From Siphonodentalium dalli (Eukaryota > Mollusca > Scaphopoda > Gadilida > Siphonodentaliidae), in NCBI GenBank assembly GCA_032622095.1, contig CP136069.1:3251566-3315565 (forward strand): a stretch of 64,000 nt of DNA, given 5' to 3'. Of this stretch, positions 33,459-43,500 are shown piece by piece. Each line of letters starts with the position of its first letter. Positions within the stretch are counted from its first letter, which is position 1. The translations under genes were made by a program, and so were the position numbers. The notes beneath the pieces were generated by a model that saw nothing but the letters and a program-made list of their open reading frames with translations, made no database searches and had not been told where the DNA came from.

Positions 33459-35670
33459 CCTTTAAACTACCCGTATGGAGCCCCTCACAGACGTGAGCAG
33501 ACGACACTCAGCAATACAAGCTGCCACCTGTATGGGGCTCCCTACAGGAAGCTCCAGTCATGGAAGGGTTAATACAGTTTTAGTTGCTGGGATTTTACAG
33601 GTTTTAACATTAAATGGACACCTTTAAACTACCCTTATGGAGCCCCTCACAGACGTGAGCAGACGACACTCAGCAATACAAGCTGCCACCTGTATGGGGC
33701 TCCCTACAGGAAGCTCCAGTCATGGAAGGGTTAATACAGTTTTAGTTGCTGGGATTTTACAGGTTTTAACATTAAATGGACACCTTTAAACTACCCTTAT
33801 GGAGCCCCTCACAGACGTGAGCAGATGACACTCAGCAATACAAGCTGCCACCTGTATGGGGCTCCCTACAGGAAGCTCCAGTCATGGAAGGGTTAATACA
33901 GTTTTAGTTGCTGGGATTTTACAGGTTTCAACATTAAATGGACACCTTTAACACGTTGAGTGCCGGAAATCAATTAGTAATCTCGCCAGTTTGCCAAATC
34001 GTGGCAAGATAGATACCCGTAGTAGACCATAATTTGGATGACGTCGCGACTTTAGATGACAGAAACGGCGATTGATAGTACTACGAGATAACTCGTAGCC
34101 GGCAATGGCGGAAGGAATTTGGGTATTCCCACCACCAGTGCCAACTACGAGTTATCTCGAAGACACAATTGGACACGTTTGACTCTTTGAGCAACAAATA
34201 TGAAGTAGAATGTAACCAAAACAAGTTATTTTGGTGGTCAGCATATTGATGGAGGTGTGTGTGTCCTTGTGGTGGTTATAGCTCGTTATATAGTTATATT
34301 ATGGCTGATGCACGCTGGAGAAAATTACTTATATGAGAATGCATGGCTACAGACGGTGAATCCGACGTGGAATCGGGTGAACTTGTTTCCTGTGAGGATG
34401 AGTTTATTTCATCCATGACTACGAGCATGCATATTTACGAGCATGCATCTTCTGTTGTTTCGGGCATTGTAAGTTATCTCCCATATAGCCTGATTTAGGC
34501 CTATGCTAGGGTTCCAAAGTACAGCCCGAAATAATAGTGTAGGAAGATTTGTCAGCACAAAATTAAAGCAACGATGCAACAGTAGCTAAATAGATCCCTG
34601 TATATTCAGGAGTGTGCTACATGTAACGATTCCATATAATCCATCCGTCTGGAAATAAGTTACCCTTACCCCAAACCCCTATGCTACACAAAACCATTTA
34701 TCCGTATATACATGTGGAACAGTTCGATGAACTGCATGACGTCTAGAGTACGGTAATTGTTATGCTTTCCATTGTCCAACACGTTCGGAAGAGGGTACAA
34801 TGTAGCTTTGGGGAATAATTGTTCCGCTTTACTTGAATTATAAATAATAAAATACCTAGCCCCCAAATGGAGCCGCACAGTGTATTCCAAAAACAACTGC
34901 TGTGTTCCCTAATAATGAGATAATGGTAGCATCAATGTGCGTAACGTCATGGATTATCCGCTTGTCTTGTATTGGATGCGTCCATTCGCACATGCATGCG
35001 CGGGAACAGATTTGGCAGGCCTGTGTGACATGTATGGGTGGTTGTGCGAAGTTTCTATGTATTGAAACACAACGATGTAACCATCATTCCTCGAAACTGC
35101 CTTCGCATGTTTGTACATTGTGAATATCCACCTCCTGACTGTGTTTGCAAGCTTGCATGCACAATATCAGTCTATTGAATACCAAAAACCCAATCCAATT
35201 GTCCACACACGACTGCCTCTGGCGGTCACTCATTGAGACAGTGTCAGCTGTATTCACTCACAACTGGATCATTTTGAGTAGAATATATGTGCTCATGGTG
35301 CTCACCTCTGTTGAACAATGCAAGGAGAGCCACACTATTTATTTGATAAAATCACTGTTCTGATGTCCCGATGCGGGTTTTCGTGGTGCATCGACATATT
35401 CCACTGCTTCCGTTTGTCAGTTACACGACATGGAAACCACTACGAGATAACTCGTAGTGGCAACCTGCGAAGGTTGCGTACTACGAGATAACTCGTAGTG
35501 GCACTCAACGTGTTAAACTACCCTTATGGAGCCCCTCACAGACGTGAGCAGATGACACTCAGCAAAACAAGCTGCCAAATGTATTGGGCTCCCTACAGGA
35601 AGCTCCAGTCATGGAAGGGTTAATAAAATTTTAGTTGCTGGGATTTAACATAATAATCGACTCCTTAACC
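33459..35670. repeat. 162-bp tandem repeat, four copies, the fourth split by a transposon
   Basis: Copies start (CCTTTAAACTACCC) at about 33459, 33621, 33783 and 33945. The fourth is interrupted at its TTAA and resumes at 35513. The unit contains AGCCCCTCACAGACGTGAGC and TGTATGGGGCTCCCTACAGG, ending in GGAAGGGTTAATACAG...GGGATTTTACAGG. Tandem cores of about 160 bp resemble those of bivalve pearl/CvA-type Helitron-related elements; that is only a suggestion. Confidence 0.9.
33952..35512. mobile_element. TTAA-target element inserted in the 162-bp array
   Basis: About 1.56 kb with ends CACGTTGAGTGCC and the exact inverse GGCACTCAACGTG, flanked by TTAA. The uninterrupted neighbouring copies (CCTTTAAACTACCC) supply the empty site. 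Near both ends are CTACGAGATAACTCGTAG palindromes. TTAA target and excision-like precision fit piggyBac. A short acidic frame from 34344 (MATDGESDVESGELVSCEDE) resembles the acidic start of many piggyBac transposases, but no DDD core is readable, so it is at best a relic. Confidence 0.85.
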
Positions 35671-35820
35671 ACCGCAGAATTAGGGGTAACTTTTCAGGAT
35701 TTGGTCGGAAATATGGCTTGTTGCCATTCATCGGAAAGCTCTCAGTGAGAGCTTTCCGATGAATGGCAACAAGCCATATTTCTGCTGTGGTTAAGGAGTC
35801 GATTATTTAGGGCATTACTG
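35650..35820. mobile_element. Tc1/mariner-type foldback MITE, left end missing
   Basis: Begins within AATAATCGACTCC, ends TTTAGGGCATTACTG then TA. The loop is TCTCAGTGAGAGC. Confidence 0.8.
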
Positions 35821-35939
35821 TAGTTGGGTACCCAGCTTTTTAGCTCAACTTTACTTTGTAAAGTTTGAGCTTTTGCCATGGCTTTGTCGTCCATCGTGCG
35901 TGTGTGCGTGCGTGTGTGCATGATTCGTCAACAATTTCT

Positions 35940-37330
35940 TTTAGCACGGGCTACAGGTTTTACCTTTGGTCGGATCTTTATAAAATTTGTCATGAAATTC
36001 GTCATGGATGTTAGTATTGACATGTAGATGGGAACGAGTAATTTTGGGGTCATTCGGCCAAAAAACATGGCCACCAGCAGCCATCTTGGATTTTACTCTT
36101 TGCATGACTAAATTGTTTTGGCACGGGCTACAGATCCTACCTTTGGTCGAATCATAATGAAATTTGTCATGGATGTTAACAATGACATATAGATGGGAAC
36201 GAGTCATTTTGGGGTCATTCGGCCATAAAACATGGCTGCGGGCAGCCATCTTGGATTTTACTCTTTGCATGACTAAATCCTTTGGCACGGGCTACAGGTC
36301 ATACCTTTTGTTGGATCATTATGAAATTTGTCATGACATTGACATGTAGATTGGAACGAGTCATTTTGGGGTCATTCGGCAAAAAAACATGGCCGCCAGC
36401 GGCCATCTTGGATTTCAAAATTCAATCCATTGGCACGGGCTACAGGCCGGAGTGTTTGTTTGATCATCATGAAATTTGTCATGGAAGTTAATATTGACAT
36501 GTAGATGGGATTGAGTAATTTTGGGGTCATTCGGCCAAAAAACATGGCCGCCAGCAGCCATCTTGGATTTTACTCTTTGTATGACTAAATCCTTTGGCAC
36601 AGGCTACAGGTCGTACCTTTGGTCGGATCATCATGAAATTTGTAATGGATGGAACGAATCATTTTGGGGTCATTCGACATAAAAACATGGCCACCAGGAG
36701 CCATCTTGGATTTTACTCTTTGCATGACTAAATCCTTTGGCACGGGCTACAGGTCGTATCTTTGAACGGATCATTATGAAATTTATAATGGCTGTTGACA
36801 TTGACATCGAGATGGGAACGAGTCATTTTGGGGTCATTTGGCCAAAAATCATCGCCGCCAGCAGCCATCTTGGATTTTAATCTTTGCATGACTAAATCCT
36901 TTGGCACGGGTTACAGGTCGTACCTTTGGTCGGATCATCATGAAATTTATCATGAATGTTAACAATAGCACGTAGATGGGAACGAGTCATTTTGGGGTCA
37001 TTCATTAAAAAAACCAGTGGCCATCTTGGATTTCATAATTCAATAAATTAGCACAGACTACAGGCCGGAGTGTTAGTCTGATCATCATGAAATTTGTGGT
37101 GGAAGTTAATATTGACACGTAGATGGGAACGAGTCATTTTGGGGTCATTCGGCAAAAAAACATGGCCGCCAGTGGCCATCTTGGATTTCAAAATTCAATC
37201 CATTAGCACGGGCTACAGGTCATACTGTTCGTCTGATCATCATGAAATTTGTCATGGATGTTAATATTGACATGTAGAGGGGAACGAGTAATTTTGGGGA
37301 TATTCGGCCAAAAAACATGGCTGCCAGTCA
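35940..37330. repeat. About 165-bp degenerate tandem repeat, about 8 copies
   Basis: Recurring blocks: GGCACGGGCTACAGG, GATCATCATGAAATTTGTC, ATGGGAACGAGTCATTTTGG, CATGGCCGCCAGCAGCCATC and TTGGATTTTACTCTTTGC. Copies are diverged and two are shortened. Preceded by GAGCTTTTGCCATGGCTTTG and TCGTCCATCGTGCGTGTGTG, a start common to dispersed mollusc repeats. Frames across it are not conserved as protein. Confidence 0.88.
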
Positions 37331-37810
37331 CATTCATTTAAAATTGGAAGTTGTCATGATATAAATTAGATATGAGGAAAGTTACCTGCATTTCAATCAA
37401 AGCTTGCTAGTGTTATATGAACTACATTGTATATGAAACATATGAATGGTAATTCCAAGTGACTGATCGCTCAGAAACAGGCTGATGTTATGACGTAAAT
37501 GTTTGCATCATTACGTGTGATGTTTGCATCACTACATGTGATGCTTGCATCACTATGCGTGATGCACATTCCTGATAGCGTTGTGTTTCTCAGTTAAGTG
37601 AGAAAACAATGGAATAGTTGAATTCGCGGAACAAATAAAAAATAATAATTATGGCATAAATAAATACACGCATAGTAGCCGAGAGTAAAAAAAATTCACC
37701 ACTTGTGGAATTGTGGTTTTAACCACTCGCCAAAAGGCTTGTGGTTAAAACCATAATTCCACTCGTGGTGAAAATTTGGTATTCTCGGCTACTATGGGTG
37801 TATTCTATAT
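37331..37810. mobile_element. Foldback-containing repeat, relative of 40612-40990
   Basis: 37360-37600 matches 40640-40830 (GGAAGTTGTCATGATAT..., GTGACTGATCGCTCAGAAAC). It is followed by a palindrome CGCATAGTAGCCGAGAGTA...TATTCTCGGCTACTATGGGTG around AACCACTCGCCAAAAGGCTT. Confidence 0.75.
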
Positions 37811-37950
37811 GCCCACATATTTAGGGCATCACTCTACTATTGCCCACACTAGGTCATATGCCCAGCTCTCGTTCTTTTTAGATTGCACGGGGGCTATTTC
37901 AGTCATATGGTTACTATTTTATGAGGTCCCCTCTGTTTCAATCTTTTTAG

Positions 37951-38066
37951 ATTGCAGTATTTGACGGCAGGTTATTTTGTTCACATGGTAACTATGTTCG
38001 AAGGATACATCCTGATGTTTGCTGTGATGTCGTATAATGCATGGCTTTTGCTTGCTGTTATAATCG
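37951..38066 (+). CDS. Copper transporter exon: TM2 with MxxxM
   Basis: 116 nt. The acceptor is TTTCAATCTTTTTAG|ATTGCAG (phase 2) and the donor ATCG|GTATGT (phase 1). It encodes K-LQYLTAGYFVHMVTMFEG followed by YILMFAVMSYNAWLLLAVII. MFAVM is the MxxxM motif whose two methionines form the copper filter in the trimer, and SYNAW matches SLC31A2 (MSYNTW). A second AG seven bases into the exon (ATTGCAG|TATTTG) would break the frame: the preceding AA then joins T to give AAT, and the following codons are ATT TGA. So the first AG is required. Confidence 0.93.
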
Positions 38067-38142
38067 GTATGTAACACATTTCCACAGTACCACATAAGCT
38101 CTGGTCAGCCCAGATATTACTTTTTTTTAAACAAGGCTTGAA

Positions 38143-38612
38143 ATAGCGTGTCTGTCATTTGCAGAATGAGGTTCACAGAGGGTGAATTTAGTGATGCTAT
38201 CCCGCACAGTGGGCTAGCATCACCAAATTCACCCTCTGGGAACCTCATTCTGCTGAAGCCTCAACTGCTATGTGAGACCTACATGTACATGTACAGATCA
38301 AGGCAAAACCTGAGTGTAGAATAAAACTGTGATCATTATGTAGTTATTGTAGTGTATCATTTCAAAATCAAGTAATGTAAACTCAAGGTTTTTTTTAAAC
38401 ATTCCAACAATAAATACATTGTGTACATCTCAAATACAAAGCTGGAGTATTATTATTGGGGTAGCATCACTAAATTCACCCTCTGAGAACCTCATTCTGC
38501 TTAGGCCTCATCTTCTCTGGCAAGTTTCTTTATCATAACCTGATGTGCAGGTTAATGTCAGTATATTCACCCTCTGGGGACCTCATTCTGAAAATGACAG
38601 ACACACTATTTC
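38143..38612. mobile_element. Foldback MITE with AATAGCGTGTCTGTCATTTGC ends
   Basis: Same family as 31513-31926; right end AAAATGACAGACACACTATT. Confidence 0.78.
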
Positions 38613-38676
38613 AAGACTTGATTTTAAAGATGGTTTAATTGTCTCTTCCCTGAAATTTTTGTAACATGATCACATA

Positions 38677-38838
38677 CAGTAATGCCCTAAATAATCAACT
38701 CCTTAACCACAGAAGAATTATGGGTAACTTTTCAGGATTTAGTCGGAAATATCGCTTGTTGCCATTCATCGGAAAGCTCCTGAAAAGTTACCCATAATTA
38801 TGCGGTGGTTAAGGAGTCGATTATTTAGAGCATGACTG
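38677..38838. mobile_element. Tc1/mariner-type foldback MITE, shortened
   Basis: CAGTAATGCCCTAAATAATC to TTTAGAGCATGACTG, then TA; part of one arm is deleted. Confidence 0.82.
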
Positions 38839-38998
38839 TACTCTACAATAGTATTAACAGTCATTGTGAACAAAAATTGTTAATCACCTTTGTTGTAGGT
38901 ATGAACGTTTCCCATACGTTTTGAACTGCGAAGTGTATAGGCTCTATATCCACCATGGTGGTTCATACCAATCCGACCACGCAACATAAAGACCCTGT

Positions 38999-39445
38999 GC
39001 CAATGCATTCTCTTATATATGCGAGTCGACCATAGGTCGCCTCACATATATAAGAGAATGCATTGGCCTAACAATTTTTTATCAATTTTTCTTACATTCT
39101 TTAACAATATTTATAATTTTATATCATTTTTTGTTACAATACGTACATTCTATAACAATTTTTATTTTTATTTTTTTATTATTTTTTCTTCCATTCTATA
39201 GGAATTTTTATCATTTTTTTTATCATTTTTCCTTACATTTTTTAACAATTTTTATCATTATTTCTTTAATATATTCTTTAACAATTTTTATCATTATTTC
39301 TTATATTCTTTAACAATCTGTATAATTAAAAAAAAAAAATTCTTACATTCTTTAACAGTAAAAATGATATAAAATTTGTTAGGCCAATGCGTTCTTTTAT
39401 ATGGTCCTATGGTCGACTCACATATATAAGAGAATGCATTGGCAC
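38999..39445. mobile_element. Two hairpins separated by a T-rich spacer
   Basis: Hairpin 38999-39067, a TTTTTATCATT-rich spacer, then a decayed hairpin 39382-39445. It is the core of the TTAACCCTTT family. Confidence 0.75.
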
Positions 39446-39539
39446 AGGGTTTTCACATTTTGTGATATAGCTACAGTAGGTACTTTCAAATTGCCATGTT
39501 ACAGTAACTCTGTGGGGAAATAAAGATCAAAGTCGACAT

Positions 39540-40390
39540 GTTAAAGACATATTATGGACTTGTTCAAGTGCGATAAACTTATAAGTGCGATAAACTTATA
39601 AGTTAATAAACAGCCGCTATGCCAACCTGGAGAATGCATAATTCTAATACATGTAAGATCACCGAAAATTTCAAATGAATTGAACATACCACTCCATAGA
39701 AAACATCGTCTGAACTACGCTCAATTGTAAATATTTACATGTCAGTTTGGGACGCAACAATCGGCGATAAACTACACAAAAGATTTTGCTATCTAGTGTC
39801 ATTGCATTTAATTAATATATGTAAGAATGACTGTGTGTGTTGTCAATTTGAATTAATATTCGTAAAAAAATAACTACTTTGAGCAAGATCATTCTCCATA
39901 TCTATTTGATCACTCTAACGGAGTGATTCACATCACTTTAATAAAAAAAAAACACTAGTTATACTTTCATAAATCGATGATATTATGTGACAAAAAAATA
40001 AATAAATTTTAATAGCTTTTTTATACACTTTCACAATTCCCTCAGGTTTCATATCCCTTCGCCAGGTAGCAGCACTGATGTACTAGTACTGAGTTGCCGG
40101 GGGTCCACAGAGGGTTGAAGCGTTGACAAATTTGTTCGATTTTTTAAGTTCTAACTTTCCAATATTATTCTTGTTGGTAGGATTATGGTATAATCATAAT
40201 ACACTCGTGTGGTAAACATAATACATGCGTGTGGTAAACATAATACATGCGTAGTGTTTCTGAATACCAAATTTACACCGCTCGAGTCATGGGATTGATG
40301 ATTTACCACACGAGCTTTGGCGAGTAAATCATCAATCCCATGAGTTGTGTAAATTTGGTATTCAGAAACACTATGTGTGTATTCTATATT
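39540..40390. repeat. Dispersed repeat plus foldback in copper-transporter intron
   Basis: 39540-39800 is related to 2131-2400. 40190-40390 is a foldback: GTGTTTCTGAATACCAAATT ... AATTTGGTATTCAGAAACAC around TACCACACGAGC...GAGTAAATC. No exon seen. Confidence 0.65.
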
Positions 40391-40611
40391 TATAACATAA
40401 TTGGCTGTTCTATTGTGTGTATAACACCCTTTTTGTAAACTTCATCTTTACACCCTACTGTGGGTATACAGTTTCCTTCTGTGGGTATACATTTCTACTG
40501 TGGGTGTAAATGTTCTAACGTAATTTCATGTGTTAAACGTGTATGACTATAGTAGAACTACATCTGTGTATGACTATAGTAGAACTACATCATAGTTAGC
40601 AAAATTATGTC

Positions 40612-40965
40612 TTATGTCACATACATTTAAAATAGGAAGTTGTCATGATATCAATTAGATATGAGGAAAATTGCCTGAATTTCATTCAAATGTAGCTTGG
40701 TTGTGCTATATTAACTAGGAAACATATGAATGATAATTCCAAGTGACGGATCGCTCAGAAACGGGATGACGTCATGACATTAATGTAAGCATCACTACAC
40801 GTGACGCACAGTCCTTATAGCGTCATGTTTGTGTATCTGGGTGAGGATACACATTCAAAGTAAACAGCGGGGTAGTTCCCCGTTCGTGGTATTGTGGTTT
40901 TAACCGCTCGCCAAAAGGCTCGTTGTTAAAACCACAATTCCACTGATGCTGAAAATTTGGTATTT
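40612..40965. mobile_element. Foldback-containing repeat, relative of 37331-37810
   Basis: Same order of blocks as at 37331, ending in the palindrome TTGTGGTTTTAACCGCTCGC...GGTTAAAACCACAA. Its right end runs directly into the 39-bp array that follows. Confidence 0.75.
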
Positions 40966-41475
40966 TCGGATACTATGCGTGTATTCTATATATATTTGGT
41001 ATTTTCGGATACTATGCGTGTATTCTATATATATTTGGTATTTTCGGATACTATGCGTGTATTCTATATATATTTGGTATTTTCGGATACTATGCGTGTA
41101 TTCTATATATATTTGGTATTTTCGGATACTATGCGTGTATTCTATATATATTTGGTATTTTCGGATACTATGCGTGTATTCTATATATATTAGTTGGTAT
41201 TTTCGGATACTATGCGTGTATTCTATATATATTATTTGGTATTTTCGGATACTATGCGTGTATTCTATATATATTTGGCATTTTCGGATACTATGCGTGT
41301 ATTCTATATATATTATTTGGTATTTTCGGATACTATGCGTGTATTCTATATATATTATTTGGTATTTTCGGATACTATGCGTGTATTCTATATATATTAT
41401 TTGGTATTTTCGGATACTATGCGTGTATTCTATATATATTTTGTATTTTCGGATACTATGCGTGTATTCTATATC
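40966..41475 (+). repeat. 39-45 bp minisatellite, 13 copies, grown from a foldback end
   Basis: Unit GGTATTTTCGGATACTATGC plus GTGTATTCTATATATATTT. The first six are 39 bp; later ones gain 3-6 bp (TTAG, ATT). The unit is the terminal 39 bp of the preceding foldback element, whose relative at 37780 has GGTATTCTCGGCTACTATGG once only. Because units are multiples of three, long open frames cross it; they are artefacts. Confidence 0.95.
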
Positions 41476-41534
41476 AGAGGTTTAGAATAATAATTATGAG
41501 TTGAGGTCCAGACCTAATTTACTAGACAAGTTTT

Positions 41535-41866
41535 GTAAATTCTGCATATCGATTTCAGTATCACGTCCGGTTAATATTTTACAGGTATATCGATTTCAGT
41601 ATCACATCTGGTTGATATTTTTCAGGTAGCGGCTTATCGATTTCAGTATCACATCTTGTTGATATTTTTCAGGTAGTGGCTTATCGATTTCAGTATCACA
41701 TCTGGTTGATATTTTTCAGGTAGCGGCTTACCGATTTCAGTAACATGTCTGGTTGATATTTTTCAGGTAGCGGCTTATCGATTTCAGTATCACGTCTGTT
41801 GATATTTTTCAGGTAGCAGCTTATCGATTTCAGTATCACGTCTGTTGATATTTTTCAGGTAGCGGC
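41535..41866 (+). repeat. 47-bp minisatellite carrying the last-exon acceptor (7 acceptor copies)
   Basis: Acceptor G at about 41583 (diverged), 41625, 41672, 41719, 41766, 41812 and 41858 (the real one). Unit: GATATTTTTCAGGTAGCGGC, TTATCGATTTCAG, TATCACATCTGGTT. Each copy repeats the acceptor and the first exon bases GTAGCGGC. Splicing to the nearest upstream copy reaches a TAG where the real exon's GGTAGC is read one base out of phase. Confidence 0.93.
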
Positions 41867-42019
41867 ATCGGTTACTTCATATCAGCTGTCATCGGACAAA
41901 AAATTACAATGAAATACTCAGGACTCAATTCATCAATTGGAAACCAATCGTCAGTGAATGAAACAGACCAGACTCCGCAGTATATGGTTTACGATGCTGC
42001 TGGTAATGATATATCATAG
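41859..42019 (+). CDS. Copper transporter last exon: TM3 with GxxxG, C-terminus
   Basis: 161 nt from acceptor GATATTTTTCAG|GTAGCGGC (phase 1) to TAG at 42017-42019. It encodes G-SGIGYFISAVIGQKITMKYS, then a polar tail ending VYDAAGNDIS. GSGIG is the GxxxG helix-packing motif of TM3. The tail is longer than that of SLC31A2 and lacks the HCH-type copper-binding end of CTR1. Six upstream copies of the acceptor plus the first exon bases (GTAGCGGC) stand in tandem from 41571. No clear AATAAA follows within the next 110 bp, after which a Tc1-type foldback element begins (42131). Confidence 0.9.
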
Positions 42020-42130
42020 CAGTCAATCAAATCATCAAACCGAATCGTTGGTGAACGAGGAACTACATAATACGTGATGAATAATGTTATTTGTTACTTG
42101 TTTGGATGAAATTGCAATCAGCTACATCTA

Positions 42131-42332
42131 CAGTAATGCTCTAAATAATCGACTCCTTAACCACGGCAGAATTATGGATAACTTTTCAGGATTTAGTCGG
42201 AAATATGGCTTGTTGCCATTCATCGGAAAGCTCTCACTGATGAATGGCAACATGCATTATTTCCGACTAAATCCTGAAAAGTTACCCATAATTCTGCTGT
42301 GGTTAAGGAGTCGATTATTTAGGGCATTAATG
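42131..42332. mobile_element. Tc1/mariner-type foldback MITE just past the copper transporter stop
   Basis: CAGTAATGCTCTAAATAATC ... GATTATTTAGGGCATTAATG. It lies 112 bp past the TAG, so it may be part of the 3' UTR. Confidence 0.85.
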
Positions 42333-42603
42333 TACATGGTGATAACGCACTTTTTAAGATGTTGTATCTCTGATTCTGGGCTGTCAAATAACAATTTGAC
42401 CCAGAGTCAACATGAACTTCTGTCGGCCGGAAATATGTTTTCCCCCTGAAATGTCTTCCACAATATTGGACAGAAAATTTAGCTATTTTTAGAACATTTC
42501 ATCATTTTAATCAAAAATGTACCTTTTAGAACACATGTTTTTAAGTATGATATATTTATAACAAGGTTTCTTCTGTTTTTTTTGGTCAAAGTTTGGACAT
42601 TAA

Positions 42604-43028
42604 TTAACCCTTTCAGTGCCAGGGGGCGATCTCATCGGCCCTAATTTACAGTCTGTAAAATCGGCCCTTTTTTGGGTATGCTTAAGCATGCTATAGTGAA
42701 TTTAAAAACAAACTGGATAAAACCTTAGGGGGGTGTTATAACTCAAAACTATCACCAAGTATTCATAGTAATAATTTTGATGCCCATGAAAAACATGAGA
42801 TTCCCTGGTACTAAACCTACAAAATAAGTCTGTTAAAGAATATAAGAAAAAATTATTAAAATTGTAAAAAATTGTAAAATATAATAACAAATGATGAAAA
42901 ATTGTTAGGCCAATGCATTCTCTTATATATGCGAGGCGACCTATGGTCGACTCGCATATATAAGAGAATGCATTGGCACAGGGTATATGGGTTGATACAA
43001 AAATCGGACCTGGCAGTGAAAGGGTTAA
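42604..43028. mobile_element. TTAACCCTTTCAGTGCCAGG element with hairpin
   Basis: 425 bp with ends TTAACCCTTTCAGTGCCAGG and the inverse CCTGGCAGTGAAAGGGTTAA, and an internal hairpin at 42909-42977. It is a sister of the TTAACCCTTTACCC element with different subterminal sequence (GATCTCATCGGCCC; GATACAAAAATCGG). Confidence 0.85.
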
Positions 43029-43212
43029 TAAGAGACCAGGACTCGTATTCACCAACTGGGTTTATAATTTCACCCATACAGAGCCCCAGACAAACATGAG
43101 CAGACGACACTCTTCTATATGCTTCGATGTATGTGTGGGGCTCCCTGCAGGGTAATAGATGTTTTTTATTTTATGTCCTAAAAATTGTAAGAAAAAATGA
43201 TAAAAAATTGTT

Positions 43213-43500
43213 AGGCCAATGCATTCTCTTATATATGCGAGGCGACCTAGGATCTCCAGAATGTTGATTAGGGTTTCCAGGATCTCTGGAATGTTGATTA
43301 GGGTATCCAGGATCTCTGGAATGTTGATTAGGGTATCCATGATCTCTGGAATGTTGATTAGGGTATCCAGGATCTCTGGAATGTTGATTACGGTTTACAG
43401 GATCGCCAAAATATTGATCAGGGTACCCAGGATATCAGAATGGTTAATAGAATACCCAGGATCTCCAAATCCGAAGAAATAGTAATATAGGGGTGTTAAA
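43213..43500. repeat. Half hairpin running into a 30-bp minisatellite
   Basis: 43213-43248 is the left half of the hairpin. 43250-43460 is about 7 copies of AGGATCTCTGGAATGTTGAT plus TAGGGTATCC, decaying to the right. The palindrome's missing arm is replaced by the array. Confidence 0.88.

Larger units (their letters stand above)
32002..42019 (+). other. CTR/SLC31-family copper transporter gene (first exon not located)
   Basis: Whole-gene entry. Exons 32002-32074, 33221-33425, 37951-38066 and 41859-42019 join with compatible phases into 184 codons plus TAG. CTR proteins are small three-helix membrane proteins that trimerise to move Cu(I) into the cytosol or out of endolysosomes. Visible hallmarks, in order, are: an N-terminal YFTFGDT motif (compare HFIFSDT in SLC31A2), TM1 ending in FEAAKL (family FEG/YEGLK), the copper-coordinating MxxxM (MFAVM) followed by SYNAW in TM2, and GxxxG (GSGIG) in TM3. 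The combination is diagnostic. MSYNxW and the short pre-motif N-terminus favour SLC31A2/CTR2 over CTR1. No methionine precedes GLYF in exon 32002-32074, so a short upstream coding exon is missing. All internal introns carry minisatellites. Confidence 0.9.

Noticed and set aside
36164-36600. Repeated frames with LVMQRVKSKMAAGGHVFWPND
   Set aside because: Translation of the degenerate 165-bp tandem repeat; copies have stops and frameshifts.
40946-41490. A 179-codon open frame with repeats of YFRILCVYSIYIW
   Set aside because: It is the 39-bp minisatellite read in frame; the unit length is a multiple of three, so two frames stay open for no coding reason.
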